Assembly (NCBI GenBank): GCA_013154145.1
Contig: JAADDC010000071.1
Coordinates: 1 to 5,065, forward strand
Direction: 5' to 3'
Origin: Candidatus Iainarchaeum sp.
Lineage (GTDB): Archaea > Iainarchaeota > Iainarchaeia > JAADDC01
Length of the DNA stretch: 5,065 bases
The notes below the pieces were generated by a model that ran no database searches, had not been told where the DNA came from, and was given only the letters and a program-made list of their open reading frames with translations. Each line of letters begins with the position of its first letter. Within the stretch, counting starts at the first letter, position 1. Position numbers and translations under genes: made by a program. Below are positions 1 through 5,065 of the stretch, in pieces.

Positions 1-1366
1 CGTGGAGTTGAGGATCATAGAGGTGGACGGTTTAAATGAGCTCTATAGGGAGAACGGAAGCTTCGAGCTCATTTCTTTCCTGGAGGACGAGCTCGGGGAC
101 AGCTTCTCGGGATACTACCGGGTTGGGGCCGTGGGCCCCGGCGGCTTCGGAACCTCCTTTGGCAACGTGGTGTTCCACGAGAGGAGCATGGAAACCTACG
201 ACTTCTTTGGACGGGGCGGTCTGGGAAGCGTCCTCGCCCACAAAAACCTGGTGGGCTTTGCCATCGGCGGAACCGCCCCGGACCCGGAGGTCGACGAGCG
301 AATTTTACAGGCTCTCAAGGAGGTTGACATGGCCAAGGCCACGGAGAAGTACCGACTGGTGCCTTCCGAGGGTGTCGGCGGGACCATATACAACTGGTTC
401 GTCCTCAGGGCGATGCTCCCGGCCCTCAACTGGAACACCATTTACATGAGCGAGGAGGAGCGGGAGGAAATCTACGAGGACTACGTCAAACCCCTCACGG
501 AGAAGATACGGCGCCGCTTCAAGGAAGGTAGCATCCGCTCCAAGACCTGCGGCGAGAAGTGCATCGCAGTTTGTAAGAAAATGGATGGAAAGAAGAAGGT
601 GGAATACGAGCCCTTCACGTCCCTGGGCCTCCAGCCGGGCATATTCAGCTACGAGCTCATCCTCGATCTCACCCACAGGGTGGACGCCCTGGGGCTGGAC
701 TCCATCGAGGCGGGCAACGCCATCTCCCTCTTCATCGACGCCATCGATCAGGGCATATACGAGGGGAAGGCCTCCCTCGTGGAGATCGACGTGGAGAAGA
801 ACTACGAGTTTGCCATGAACTTCCTGGACAAGCTGCTAATCGGTTCCTATCCCCTCTCGGATGGGGTGGCGAGGGGCGCCCGCGCCATGGAGCTCAGGCG
901 CCTTGCAGTCTACGTTCCCACCCGCTCGGGCGGCATCGTCCCGCCCCAGTACTGGAACCCCGGCTTCCACCTCGACTTACCTCTCGTGGGGAAGTTCATG
1001 ACGTACTACCACAACGACAGGCTCAGCGCCTACGAGTGGGGGAAGAAGGCGGGCCAGAGGTTCATGAAGGAGTTGCTCCTGGAGGACCTGGGGATCTGTC
1101 GCTTCCACAGGGGCTGGGTGGAAGAGCTGCTGGAGAAGCTGGGCATCTCGTCGCCCTACATTGACGAGACGGTGAGGACCATCAAGCTTGTTAATTTACT
1201 GCGCCGGGGCTACGTGATGCCACCGGAGGGGCGCTCCAAGGACCTCATTCGCAGCTACTACCTCCTCTTTGGCGAGGAAACGGATCCCTTCATCTGGTAT
1301 TTCGAGGCCAAGAAGGGCATAGACGAGGTGGTCCCCACCCTCAGGGAGGTGGAGAGCGCTCAATGA
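1..1366 (+). CDS. Tungsten-containing aldehyde:ferredoxin oxidoreductase family protein, C-terminal part (5' end outside window)
   Basis: This family oxidises aldehydes (or aldehyde-like substrates) to acids in the cytoplasm, passing electrons to ferredoxin. It uses a tungsten bis-pterin cofactor and one [4Fe-4S] cluster. Numbering from the in-frame GTG at base 2, GRGGLGSVL (70-78) matches the conserved cofactor-phosphate-binding GRGG segment. Cys183, Cys187 and Cys191 (CGEKCIAVC) plus Cys366 form the four-cysteine cluster set. DALGLD (228-233) and DLGIC (362-366) match the two DxxGL(D/C) pterin motifs. From memory, the CGExCxxVCKK, VEYEP and CRFHRGW segments resemble the GAPOR branch more than classical AOR, but the protein could equally be a WOR4/WOR5-like paralogue, so no symbol is given. 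The family runs to about 580-650 residues; 454 are present and the first 110-150 are missing. The GTG at base 2 aligns inside the family fold, so it is probably not the true start. The stop is TGA at 1364-1366, 26 bases into the convergent downstream gene. Substrate cannot be read from the sequence. Confidence 0.9.
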   Translation, partial: VELRIIEVDGLNELYRENGSFELISFLEDELGDSFSGYYRVGAVGPGGFGTSFGNVVFHERSMETYDFFGRGGLGSVLAHKNLVGFAIGGTAPDPEVDERILQALKEVDMAKATEKYRLVPSEGVGGTIYNWFVLRAMLPALNWNTIYMSEEEREEIYEDYVKPLTEKIRRRFKEGSIRSKTCGEKCIAVCKKMDGKKKVEYEPFTSLGLQPGIFSYELILDLTHRVDALGLDSIEAGNAISLFIDAIDQGIYEGKASLVEIDVEKNYEFAMNFLDKLLIGSYPLSDGVARGARAMELRRLAVYVPTRSGGIVPPQYWNPGFHLDLPLVGKFMTYYHNDRLSAYEWGKKAGQRFMKELLLEDLGICRFHRGWVEELLEKLGISSPYIDETVRTIKLVNLLRRGYVMPPEGRSKDLIRSYYLLFGEETDPFIWYFEAKKGIDEVVPTLREVESAQ

Positions 1367-3164
1367 CGCCTCCGTACCCCACGTAGAGAAGCCTGTCCGG
1401 TTTGATCACCTTCAGGAGCTCGGGGCGGTGGGTGACCAGCACCAGCGTGATGTTCTTTTCCCTGGCGAGCCTCACCACCTTCCTCGCTATCCTCATGGCC
1501 GTGAGGGTGTCCAGGTGGGCGGCGAACTCGTCGATGACGAGGAGGTTGGGCCTTTCGGCGAGCACCGATGCGATCTTGGCCCTCTCCTTCTGCCCCGTGG
1601 AGAGCTCGCTGAACCTCGCCCGGTAGAAGACGGCGTCCGAGAGCCCCGAGACGTTGAGGAGCTCTATGGCCGCCACGATGTCCCCTATTTTCCTGTAAAC
1701 GTGTTCCAGGATGGACTCGTCGCCAAACTGGGGCTCTGCCTCTCCGGGTATGAGGACGGAGATCCGCGCGTTGGAGGGGATGTATACCTCTCCCTCGTCG
1801 GGCTCCGAGAGGCCGCTGATCAGTCTCAGGAGCGTGGTCTTGCCGGCTCCCGAGAGGCCAGCGAGGACAACGACCTCTCCGGGCTTTATGGAGAGGTTCA
1901 CGTTGCGGAGGACGTAGCGCTGGACCACACGCCTGTCCACCCCGAAGGAAAGCAACACGTCCCTGACCTTGGGATCCAGCCCCTCCACGTCCAGGACACT
2001 GGTGTATAGTTTAGTGACTCCCTGGAGCTCCAGGTTTTCGCTCAGGGGATCGGGGAACTCCAGCTTCGGGTTGTAGAGCCTGCCGCCGTGCTGCCGGGCG
2101 ACGGGATCCGTCCTCAGGAACTCCTCTATGTACTTCCTCGCCTCCTCCGTGAGGGGGTAGTAGAGGACGGGTCGGCCTGACGCCGTGTCCCAGAGGTAGA
2201 CGAAGCCCACCCGCTCAAAGAAGGGGTGGTAGCGGGCCATTTGGGCGATGGTCTCCACCATCACCTTCTTTTTCCTCATCTCGGGCACGTCCCTCTCGTC
2301 CACCCACTTGAGGGCCTCCTTCACGATGGTCATGCCCAAGCCGTCGCCCCTGTAGTCCGGGTGAATTACCACGCGGGAGATCCGGGAGACCGCCGTGTTG
2401 CACATGGCAATGGCTCTTTTTCTAACCAGCTCGAAGAGCTCCTTCCTGTTCAGCCTCGGGTACCTGCGGGCCAACTCCCTCATGAGCTTCTCGGGCCAGT
2501 AGGTGGGGTGGAACCACTCGGGCGGGAACACCTTCTCCCGTATGTTCTTGATGATGGTGTTCCCCACCCTGCGGTGCATGAGGGGAATGGGCGGGTCGAT
2601 GCGCAGGTATCCCACGATGTCCGGTTCGAAGGGCTGCTTCTCCACGAGCTCCATCACGATGAAGCGTGAAACGGGGAGGGACCCCTTGATCTCTACCAGG
2701 ACGCAGTGGTCGGCGGGCTTCACGTTGGCCTGCACGTAGCGGTCGCCGCACCACCAAATGGCCACCGTGTCCTTCTTGGAGGCATAGTGGTACTGCTCCA
2801 GCTCGGCTATGAGCTCGAAGTCCCTCTTGGTAACGGCCTCTCGGACCCGGAGCCTGTAGGTGTAGAGGACATCGCCGCTGAGGGGGTCCTTCTTCTCCAG
2901 GGTGATCTCCTCGTTGAAGGGCGGCCAGGCGAGCACCTTCTTCTCGCCGTAGAACTTCCAGAGCCTGAACTCGTGGGAGAAGTAGACCTTCTTCTCCCCT
3001 TCCACCTCAATCTCCACGTACTCGTTCTTCCTGAACCACTGGGCTATGGAGCCGGGCAGAAACAGCTTTACTTGGTCACTCTTTACCTTCACGATCAGGT
3101 AGCCCTTCCAGCGGTAGGAGTACTTGGGCACCCCTGCCTTAGTAACCCTTCCGGCGAGCCTCAT
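1341..3164 (-). CDS. GNAT acetyltransferase fused to ABC-type ATPase (COG2401-like), 607 aa
   Basis: Residues 1 to about 110 are beta-rich, with no family I recognise. Residues 115-340 form a GNAT-like acyltransferase domain. Its acyl-CoA pyrophosphate loop is RGDGLG (272-277) after the strand RVVIHPDY, followed by VETIAQMARYHPFFERVGF (303-321), typical of COG2401 proteins as I remember them. Residues 378-607 form a complete soluble ABC ATPase: Walker A GLSGAGKTT (436-444), signature LSTGQ (521-525), Walker B NLLVIDE with catalytic Glu546, HLD D-loop (550-552) and switch histidine His579 in LVTH. The usual Q-loop glutamine after the strand RISVLI (467-472) is replaced by Pro-Gly. No membrane segments are visible and no permease lies nearby, so import or export is unlikely; a nucleic acid or protein-complex role is more plausible but is inference. 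The ATG at 3162-3164 follows GGGAGG with a 6-base spacer and overlaps the end of the ASCH gene by 26 bases, indicating translational coupling. The last codons overlap the convergent oxidoreductase gene by 26 bases. The acyl acceptor is unknown. Confidence 0.9.
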   Translation of the reverse strand: MRLAGRVTKAGVPKYSYRWKGYLIVKVKSDQVKLFLPGSIAQWFRKNEYVEIEVEGEKKVYFSHEFRLWKFYGEKKVLAWPPFNEEITLEKKDPLSGDVLYTYRLRVREAVTKRDFELIAELEQYHYASKKDTVAIWWCGDRYVQANVKPADHCVLVEIKGSLPVSRFIVMELVEKQPFEPDIVGYLRIDPPIPLMHRRVGNTIIKNIREKVFPPEWFHPTYWPEKLMRELARRYPRLNRKELFELVRKRAIAMCNTAVSRISRVVIHPDYRGDGLGMTIVKEALKWVDERDVPEMRKKKVMVETIAQMARYHPFFERVGFVYLWDTASGRPVLYYPLTEEARKYIEEFLRTDPVARQHGGRLYNPKLEFPDPLSENLELQGVTKLYTSVLDVEGLDPKVRDVLLSFGVDRRVVQRYVLRNVNLSIKPGEVVVLAGLSGAGKTTLLRLISGLSEPDEGEVYIPSNARISVLIPGEAEPQFGDESILEHVYRKIGDIVAAIELLNVSGLSDAVFYRARFSELSTGQKERAKIASVLAERPNLLVIDEFAAHLDTLTAMRIARKVVRLAREKNITLVLVTHRPELLKVIKPDRLLYVGYGGVIERSPPP

Positions 3165-3546
3165 CCTCTGCCTCCCGTATCCTTTTCAGGTCATCCTCCT
3201 TTAAACGGACCCAGGTTTGCACGCCCCTCTTGAGCTCCACGGGAACGGGTTCCCTGAACCTGAGGGGGTTCTTCAGGACCCAGCCGTAGAGTTTCTTGCC
3301 GCCGGCGTAGTCCTTCAGAAAGGCCCTCTCCTCGGGGGAGAGCTCCATCTCGTCGGGATTCAGTTCCACCACGTCCACGATCTCCACAACGCCGTAGGCC
3401 TTTCCCCTCCAGAGGAGGACTACTTTCCCCCTGTACTTGGTTCTGCTCTTCCTGATCTCCACGGGCTTCCTCCCGTCGAGTATGAGGTCTATGAAGGGCT
3501 TCTTGATGATGAGCCCCTTGATTTCAGAGCTAGAGGGCTTCATCAT
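3139..3546 (-). CDS. ASCH-domain protein (putative RNA/nucleotide-binding), 135 aa
   Basis: ASCH domains are PUA-related beta-barrels thought to bind RNA or modified nucleosides; some small members (E. coli YqfB) hydrolyse N4-acetylcytidine. Here the domain fills residues 9-115. FIDLILDGRKPVEIRK (18-33) is the signature helix and G-x-K-x-x-E-x-R motif, followed by strand YRGKVVLLW (38-46), strand AYGVVEIVDVVEL (50-62), and YGWVLKNPLRFREPVPV (87-103). Residues 116-135 are a charged tail. Lys27 matches the YqfB catalytic lysine as I recall it, but the nucleophilic threonine position is Glu30, so YqfB-type amidohydrolase activity is not expected. Two consecutive ATG codons (3546-3544 and 3543-3541) can start it. 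The GAGGTGA site at 3550-3556 leaves 3 bases to the first and 6 to the second, so the second may be preferred. It is first in an operon with the GNAT/ABC fusion, which starts before this gene ends. Specific function is unknown. Confidence 0.85.
   Translation of the reverse strand: MMKPSSSEIKGLIIKKPFIDLILDGRKPVEIRKSRTKYRGKVVLLWRGKAYGVVEIVDVVELNPDEMELSPEERAFLKDYAGGKKLYGWVLKNPLRFREPVPVELKRGVQTWVRLKEDDLKRIREAEDEARRKGY
3171..3176 (-). promoter_or_regulatory. Ribosome binding site of the GNAT/ABC fusion gene, inside the ASCH coding region
   Basis: On the minus strand, GGGAGG followed by CAGAGG precedes the ATG at 3164-3162, a 6-base spacing. The site lies within the last codons of the ASCH gene, so ribosomes finishing the first gene can restart on the second. 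It supports the chosen start of the fusion protein. Confidence 0.6.
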
Positions 3547-3549
3547 CGG

Positions 3550-3556
3550 TCACCTC
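3550..3556 (-). promoter_or_regulatory. Ribosome binding site of the ASCH gene (proximal of two)
   Basis: GAGGTGA matches the 3' end of archaeal 16S rRNA. It sits 3 bases before the first ATG and 6 before the second, so it favours initiation at 3543. A stronger site, GGGAGGTGA, lies at 3562-3570, about 15 bases from the first ATG and too far to be its usual site. Confidence 0.6.
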
Positions 3557-3561
3557 AGAGT

Positions 3562-3570
3562 TCACCTCCC
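3562..3570 (-). promoter_or_regulatory. Second, distal ribosome-binding-like site upstream of the ASCH gene
   Basis: GGGAGGTGA is the best anti-16S match in the intergenic region. It lies 8 bases before an out-of-frame GTG at 3553-3551 that opens a 7-codon frame ending in TAG at 3530-3532, across the ASCH start. It is present in the mRNA only if transcription starts upstream of 3570, for example from the AATAAAAG element near 3604. Confidence 0.35.
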
Positions 3571-3580
3571 TCATCACGCT

Positions 3581-3590
3581 AAGATATTTT
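3581..3590. promoter_or_regulatory. Shared AT-rich TATA-like element between divergent genes
   Basis: The block AAGATATTTT is the strongest AT-rich element in the 64-base gap between the ASCH gene and the epimerase gene. Read on the plus strand, its centre is about 26 bases before the epimerase ATG at 3611, which fits archaeal transcription starting at the start codon. Read on the minus strand (GAAAATATCTTA), it predicts a start near 3559, leaving a 13-base leader that carries the GAGGTGA site of the ASCH gene. A second minus-strand candidate, CAATAAAAG, lies at 3600-3608. No start-site data exist here; this is position and composition only. Confidence 0.4.
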
Positions 3591-3610
3591 CTGCTCCTGC
3601 TTTTATTGCT

Positions 3611-4432
3611 ATGGAGAGGGTCCTCGTGACGGGGGCCAGTGGCTTCCTGGGCAGGGAGCTGCTCCCCCTCCTGGAGAGGAGGTACCGGGTCGTTCCCTTC
3701 TCCCGGCGAAACGGCGGCGACGTCCTCGACAGGGAAAAGGTTTTCGACGCGGTTTCCAAGGTAGATAGGGTGGTGCACCTCGCCGCTGAACTCAGGGACT
3801 CGTCGCCTCGGCTCTTTGACGTGAACGTTAGGGGAACCAGGAACGTGGCGGACGCCTGCGAGCAGATGGGCGTGAAGTTAATTCACGCCTCCACGGTGGG
3901 GATCTACGGAGACACGGGAGAAATTCCCGCCGACGAGAGGAGAGAGGCTTCCCCTGAGACACCCTACGAGCTCTCGAAGTTGCTGGCGGAGCACGCGATC
4001 CTCGTCAGGTCTGTCGACCACGCCATCCTCCGCTTTGCCCCTATCACCGGACCCCACCGGGAGTGGGCGCGCCTGAAGAACCATGCAAGGAGGGGTTTCC
4101 CCCTTCCCTACAGGGACCAGCGCTGGCAGCTGCTTTCCCTCGGTGACGCCGTCCGGGCCATCCTCTTTGCCCTGGAGGAGAATCTGAGCGGCATCTACAA
4201 CGTGGCACATCCGAGGATCTACGACTTCGCGGAGGTGATGGAGGCCCTCCTGGGAAGGAGGCCCCTCCTGGCCCCTCCAAGCCTCCTGAAACCTATTTAC
4301 ACCCTCGCCGGTTATTCCAATGCCTTCAAGCGGCTGGTGAGGAACCGCCTTTACGACGTTCAAAAGATAAGAAGGGAGGGCTTCGAGTTCAGGGAGGAGC
4401 CCCTCAGTCGCTGGACCGAACGGACTCCCTGA
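3611..4432 (+). CDS. NAD(P)-dependent epimerase/dehydratase-like protein (extended SDR), 273 aa
   Basis: This is a cytoplasmic Rossmann-fold enzyme, probably acting on a nucleotide sugar or another hydroxyl/keto substrate. TGASGFLG (7-14) is the dinucleotide-binding glycine motif. HLAAE (56-60) and NVRGTRNV (72-79) are characteristic of extended SDRs. Ser94/Thr95 in HASTVGIYG, with Tyr119 and Lys123 in YELSK, form the catalytic set, and RFAPITGP (141-148) matches the RxxxxxGP segment. At 273 residues it is shorter than the usual 300-340, mainly in the C-terminal substrate-binding part, so the substrate is uncertain. The frame is open upstream to 3437, but that part lies antisense in the ASCH gene and carries no family sequence. 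The ATG at 3611 puts the Rossmann motif where it should be. There is no ribosome binding site before it and a TATA-like box lies about 26 bases upstream, suggesting a leaderless mRNA. The 3' end overlaps the convergent regulator by 29 bases. Confidence 0.9.
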   Translation: MERVLVTGASGFLGRELLPLLERRYRVVPFSRRNGGDVLDREKVFDAVSKVDRVVHLAAELRDSSPRLFDVNVRGTRNVADACEQMGVKLIHASTVGIYGDTGEIPADERREASPETPYELSKLLAEHAILVRSVDHAILRFAPITGPHREWARLKNHARRGFPLPYRDQRWQLLSLGDAVRAILFALEENLSGIYNVAHPRIYDFAEVMEALLGRRPLLAPPSLLKPIYTLAGYSNAFKRLVRNRLYDVQKIRREGFEFREEPLSRWTERTP

Positions 4433-4916
4433 ACTTCCTTATGGCCGAGAGGGCGGTCCTGATCACGAAGCTACCGTACTTGGTGGTCCTGTACTTTCCC
4501 CGGGACTCCTTTTTCAATAAGCCGAGGTAAAGCAGGTCCCTGAGGTGGTAGTGGAGCGCGCCGCCCCTGAGGCCCACCGCCTCGCTGATCTGGCCCTCAC
4601 TGGCACCCTCATAGGCTTCCAGGAGGATCAGCACTTTCACGGGGCTCAGGGACTTGGCATAGAGCTCCAGGAAGTGGCTGTTTTCTTTGATTTGTTTTTT
4701 CAGGCGTTCCATCGTCGTGATCTCGAAGCCCCGCCAGATGTCGACGTGGTAGCCGTCGTCGTTCCTCTTGATCCAGCCGGAAACGCCGACGTAAGCCACT
4801 TCCCCTGGTTTCAGTTCCTTCACCGCTTCCTTCGCCCTCTCGATGGTCCTCTTCTTCGTGTCCTCGAGGACTTCCAATACTTCTTCCACACCCACCATAA
4901 TTCCATCCATACACAT
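4404..4916 (-). CDS. Winged-helix (ArsR-like) transcription regulator, up to 170 aa
   Basis: This is a probable DNA-binding regulator. The C-terminal half (about 88-150, numbered from the first ATG) is a winged helix-turn-helix: LSPVKVLILLEAYEGASEGQ (90-109) leads into the helix SEAVGL, then the recognition helix GGALHYHLRDLLYLGLL (118-134), and the wing KKESRGKYRTTKYG (135-148). The N-terminal 85 residues hold a charged helix and a small strand-rich part (EVAYVGVSGWIKRNDDGYHVDIW). I cannot assign these to a ligand-binding family; they may serve in dimerisation or sensing. No metal-binding cysteine cluster is visible. Three in-frame ATGs compete at 4916, 4910 and 4898. The TATA-like box at 4931-4938 predicts transcription starting near 4908-4910, so the ATG at 4910 (leaderless) or 4898 (preceded by GGATGG) is more likely than the one at 4916. 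The gene lies 51 bases downstream of a probable lipid kinase gene and converges on the epimerase gene. Its targets are unknown. Confidence 0.85.
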   Translation of the reverse strand: MCMDGIMVGVEEVLEVLEDTKKRTIERAKEAVKELKPGEVAYVGVSGWIKRNDDGYHVDIWRGFEITTMERLKKQIKENSHFLELYAKSLSPVKVLILLEAYEGASEGQISEAVGLRGGALHYHLRDLLYLGLLKKESRGKYRTTKYGSFVIRTALSAIRKFRESVRSSD

Positions 4917-4930
4917 CTCTGTAGAATTAC

Positions 4931-4938
4931 ATTTTAAG
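4931..4938 (-). promoter_or_regulatory. TATA-like box of the regulator gene
   Basis: The minus strand reads GGCTTAAAATG here. It is the only AT-rich hexamer in the 51-base gap between the lipid-kinase-like gene and the regulator. Its centre is about 24-26 bases from 4908-4910, so transcription would start at or just before the second in-frame ATG. The purine-rich stretch GGTAAGG just upstream is a weak candidate for the TFB-recognition element. Confidence 0.4.
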
Positions 4939-4967
4939 CCTTACCCCGGAGAACGGATCCTTTTCCC

Positions 4968-5065
4968 TCAGAGACCGAAGAGCTTCAGGAGGGAGATGAG
5001 GGCCGCCGCCCCGAAGGGGACGGTGACGTTGTCGTCTATGCCCTCGAAGCTCTCGAGGATGGAAA
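4968..5065 (-). CDS. C-terminal end of probable dolichol/polyprenol kinase-like membrane protein (SEC59/DGK1 type), partial
   Basis: An open frame enters from the right edge and ends with TGA at 4968-4970. The 31 visible residues contain GIDDNVTVPFGAAALISLLK and end in LFGL. From memory, the (I/V)DDNxTVP segment followed by a hydrophobic helix is how archaeal SEC59/DGK1/phosphatidate cytidylyltransferase-like proteins end; these are membrane enzymes that phosphorylate polyprenols or diacylglycerol-like lipids with CTP. Only the last helix and the short polar loop before it are visible, so the assignment is a short-motif match. The reading frame was chosen because the other two minus frames give either a stop or a low-complexity Arg/Pro/Gly string. 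It may be read through into the regulator gene 51 bases downstream, although that gene appears to have its own promoter. Confidence 0.5.
   Translation of the reverse strand, partial: SILESFEGIDDNVTVPFGAAALISLLKLFGL

Noticed and set aside
2..4. GTG at base 2 as the genuine start of the oxidoreductase gene
   Set aside because: It begins inside the conserved family fold and 110-150 N-terminal residues expected in the family would be absent. The frame is open to the window edge, so truncation by the edge is the simpler reading.
1341..3164. Reading the ABC domain as part of a membrane transporter
   Set aside because: No transmembrane protein is encoded next to it, the domain is fused to an acyltransferase, and the Q-loop that contacts permeases is altered.
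2706..3233. Open frames of 130-190 codons antisense to the GNAT/ABC gene (1428-2009, 2226-2669 and 2706-3233)
   Set aside because: These are shadows produced by G+C-rich coding DNA. Their translations are repetitive in Leu, His, Gly and Pro, and the opposite strand carries clear domain motifs.
3139..3546. Naming the ASCH protein as an N4-acetylcytidine amidohydrolase (YqfB)
   Set aside because: The position of the nucleophilic threonine is a glutamate and the protein is longer than YqfB, so only the domain-level name is supported.
3525..3547. Box C-like ATGATGA at the ASCH start followed 12 bases later by CTGA, resembling a C/D box guide RNA
   Set aside because: There is no C' box after the CTGA and no second guide with D box. 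The first motif is explained by the double start codon.
3437..3610. Longer start for the epimerase-like protein (58 extra residues)
   Set aside because: The extension is antisense to the ASCH gene and shows no family sequence. The Rossmann motif begins at residue 7 when the ATG at 3611 is used, as expected for this family.
4681..4702. T-rich run on the plus strand as a terminator of the epimerase transcript
   Set aside because: It lies about 250 bases past the stop codon, inside the regulator gene, where the same bases encode a Lys/Gln-rich helix in the opposite direction. A transcript end there is possible but not supported.

Overview
The window looks like chromosomal DNA of a hyperthermophilic archaeon, most likely Thermococcales (Thermococcus or a close relative). 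The reasons are a tungsten-type aldehyde:ferredoxin oxidoreductase family protein, an ABC-ATPase fused to a GNAT acetyltransferase of the archaeal COG2401 type, a CTP-dependent lipid-kinase-like C-terminus, GGAGGTGA-type ribosome binding sites, archaeal TATA-like boxes, G+C-rich coding DNA rich in Glu, Lys and Arg, and very tight gene packing. The genus is inferred, not proven.

Layout from left to right: (1) 1-1366, plus strand: the C-terminal three quarters of a tungstopterin oxidoreductase of the AOR family, cut by the window edge. (2) 1341-3546, minus strand: a two-gene operon. It is transcribed from an ASCH-domain protein (3546 to 3139) into a 607-residue GNAT/ABC-ATPase fusion (3164 to 1341). 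The two reading frames overlap by 26 bases. (3) 3547-3610: a 64-base divergent intergenic region with one AT-rich element that could serve both directions. (4) 3611-4432, plus strand: a short NAD(P)-dependent epimerase/reductase of the extended SDR family, probably translated from a leaderless mRNA. (5) 4404-4916, minus strand: a winged-helix transcription regulator, overlapping the epimerase tail to tail. (6) 4968-5065, minus strand: the last 31 codons of a probable dolichol/polyprenol kinase-like (SEC59/DGK1 type) membrane protein.

There is no gene-free stretch above 65 bases, and I see no tRNA, rRNA, CRISPR array, transposon or obvious repeat. The most interesting unit is the ASCH plus GNAT-ABC operon. 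A putative nucleic-acid-binding or base-recognising module is translationally coupled to an acyltransferase carrying its own soluble ABC ATPase, with no membrane partner. This suggests a nucleic acid or ribonucleoprotein modification or remodelling system rather than transport. That role is inference. The other genes look like independent housekeeping or accessory genes rather than parts of the same pathway.
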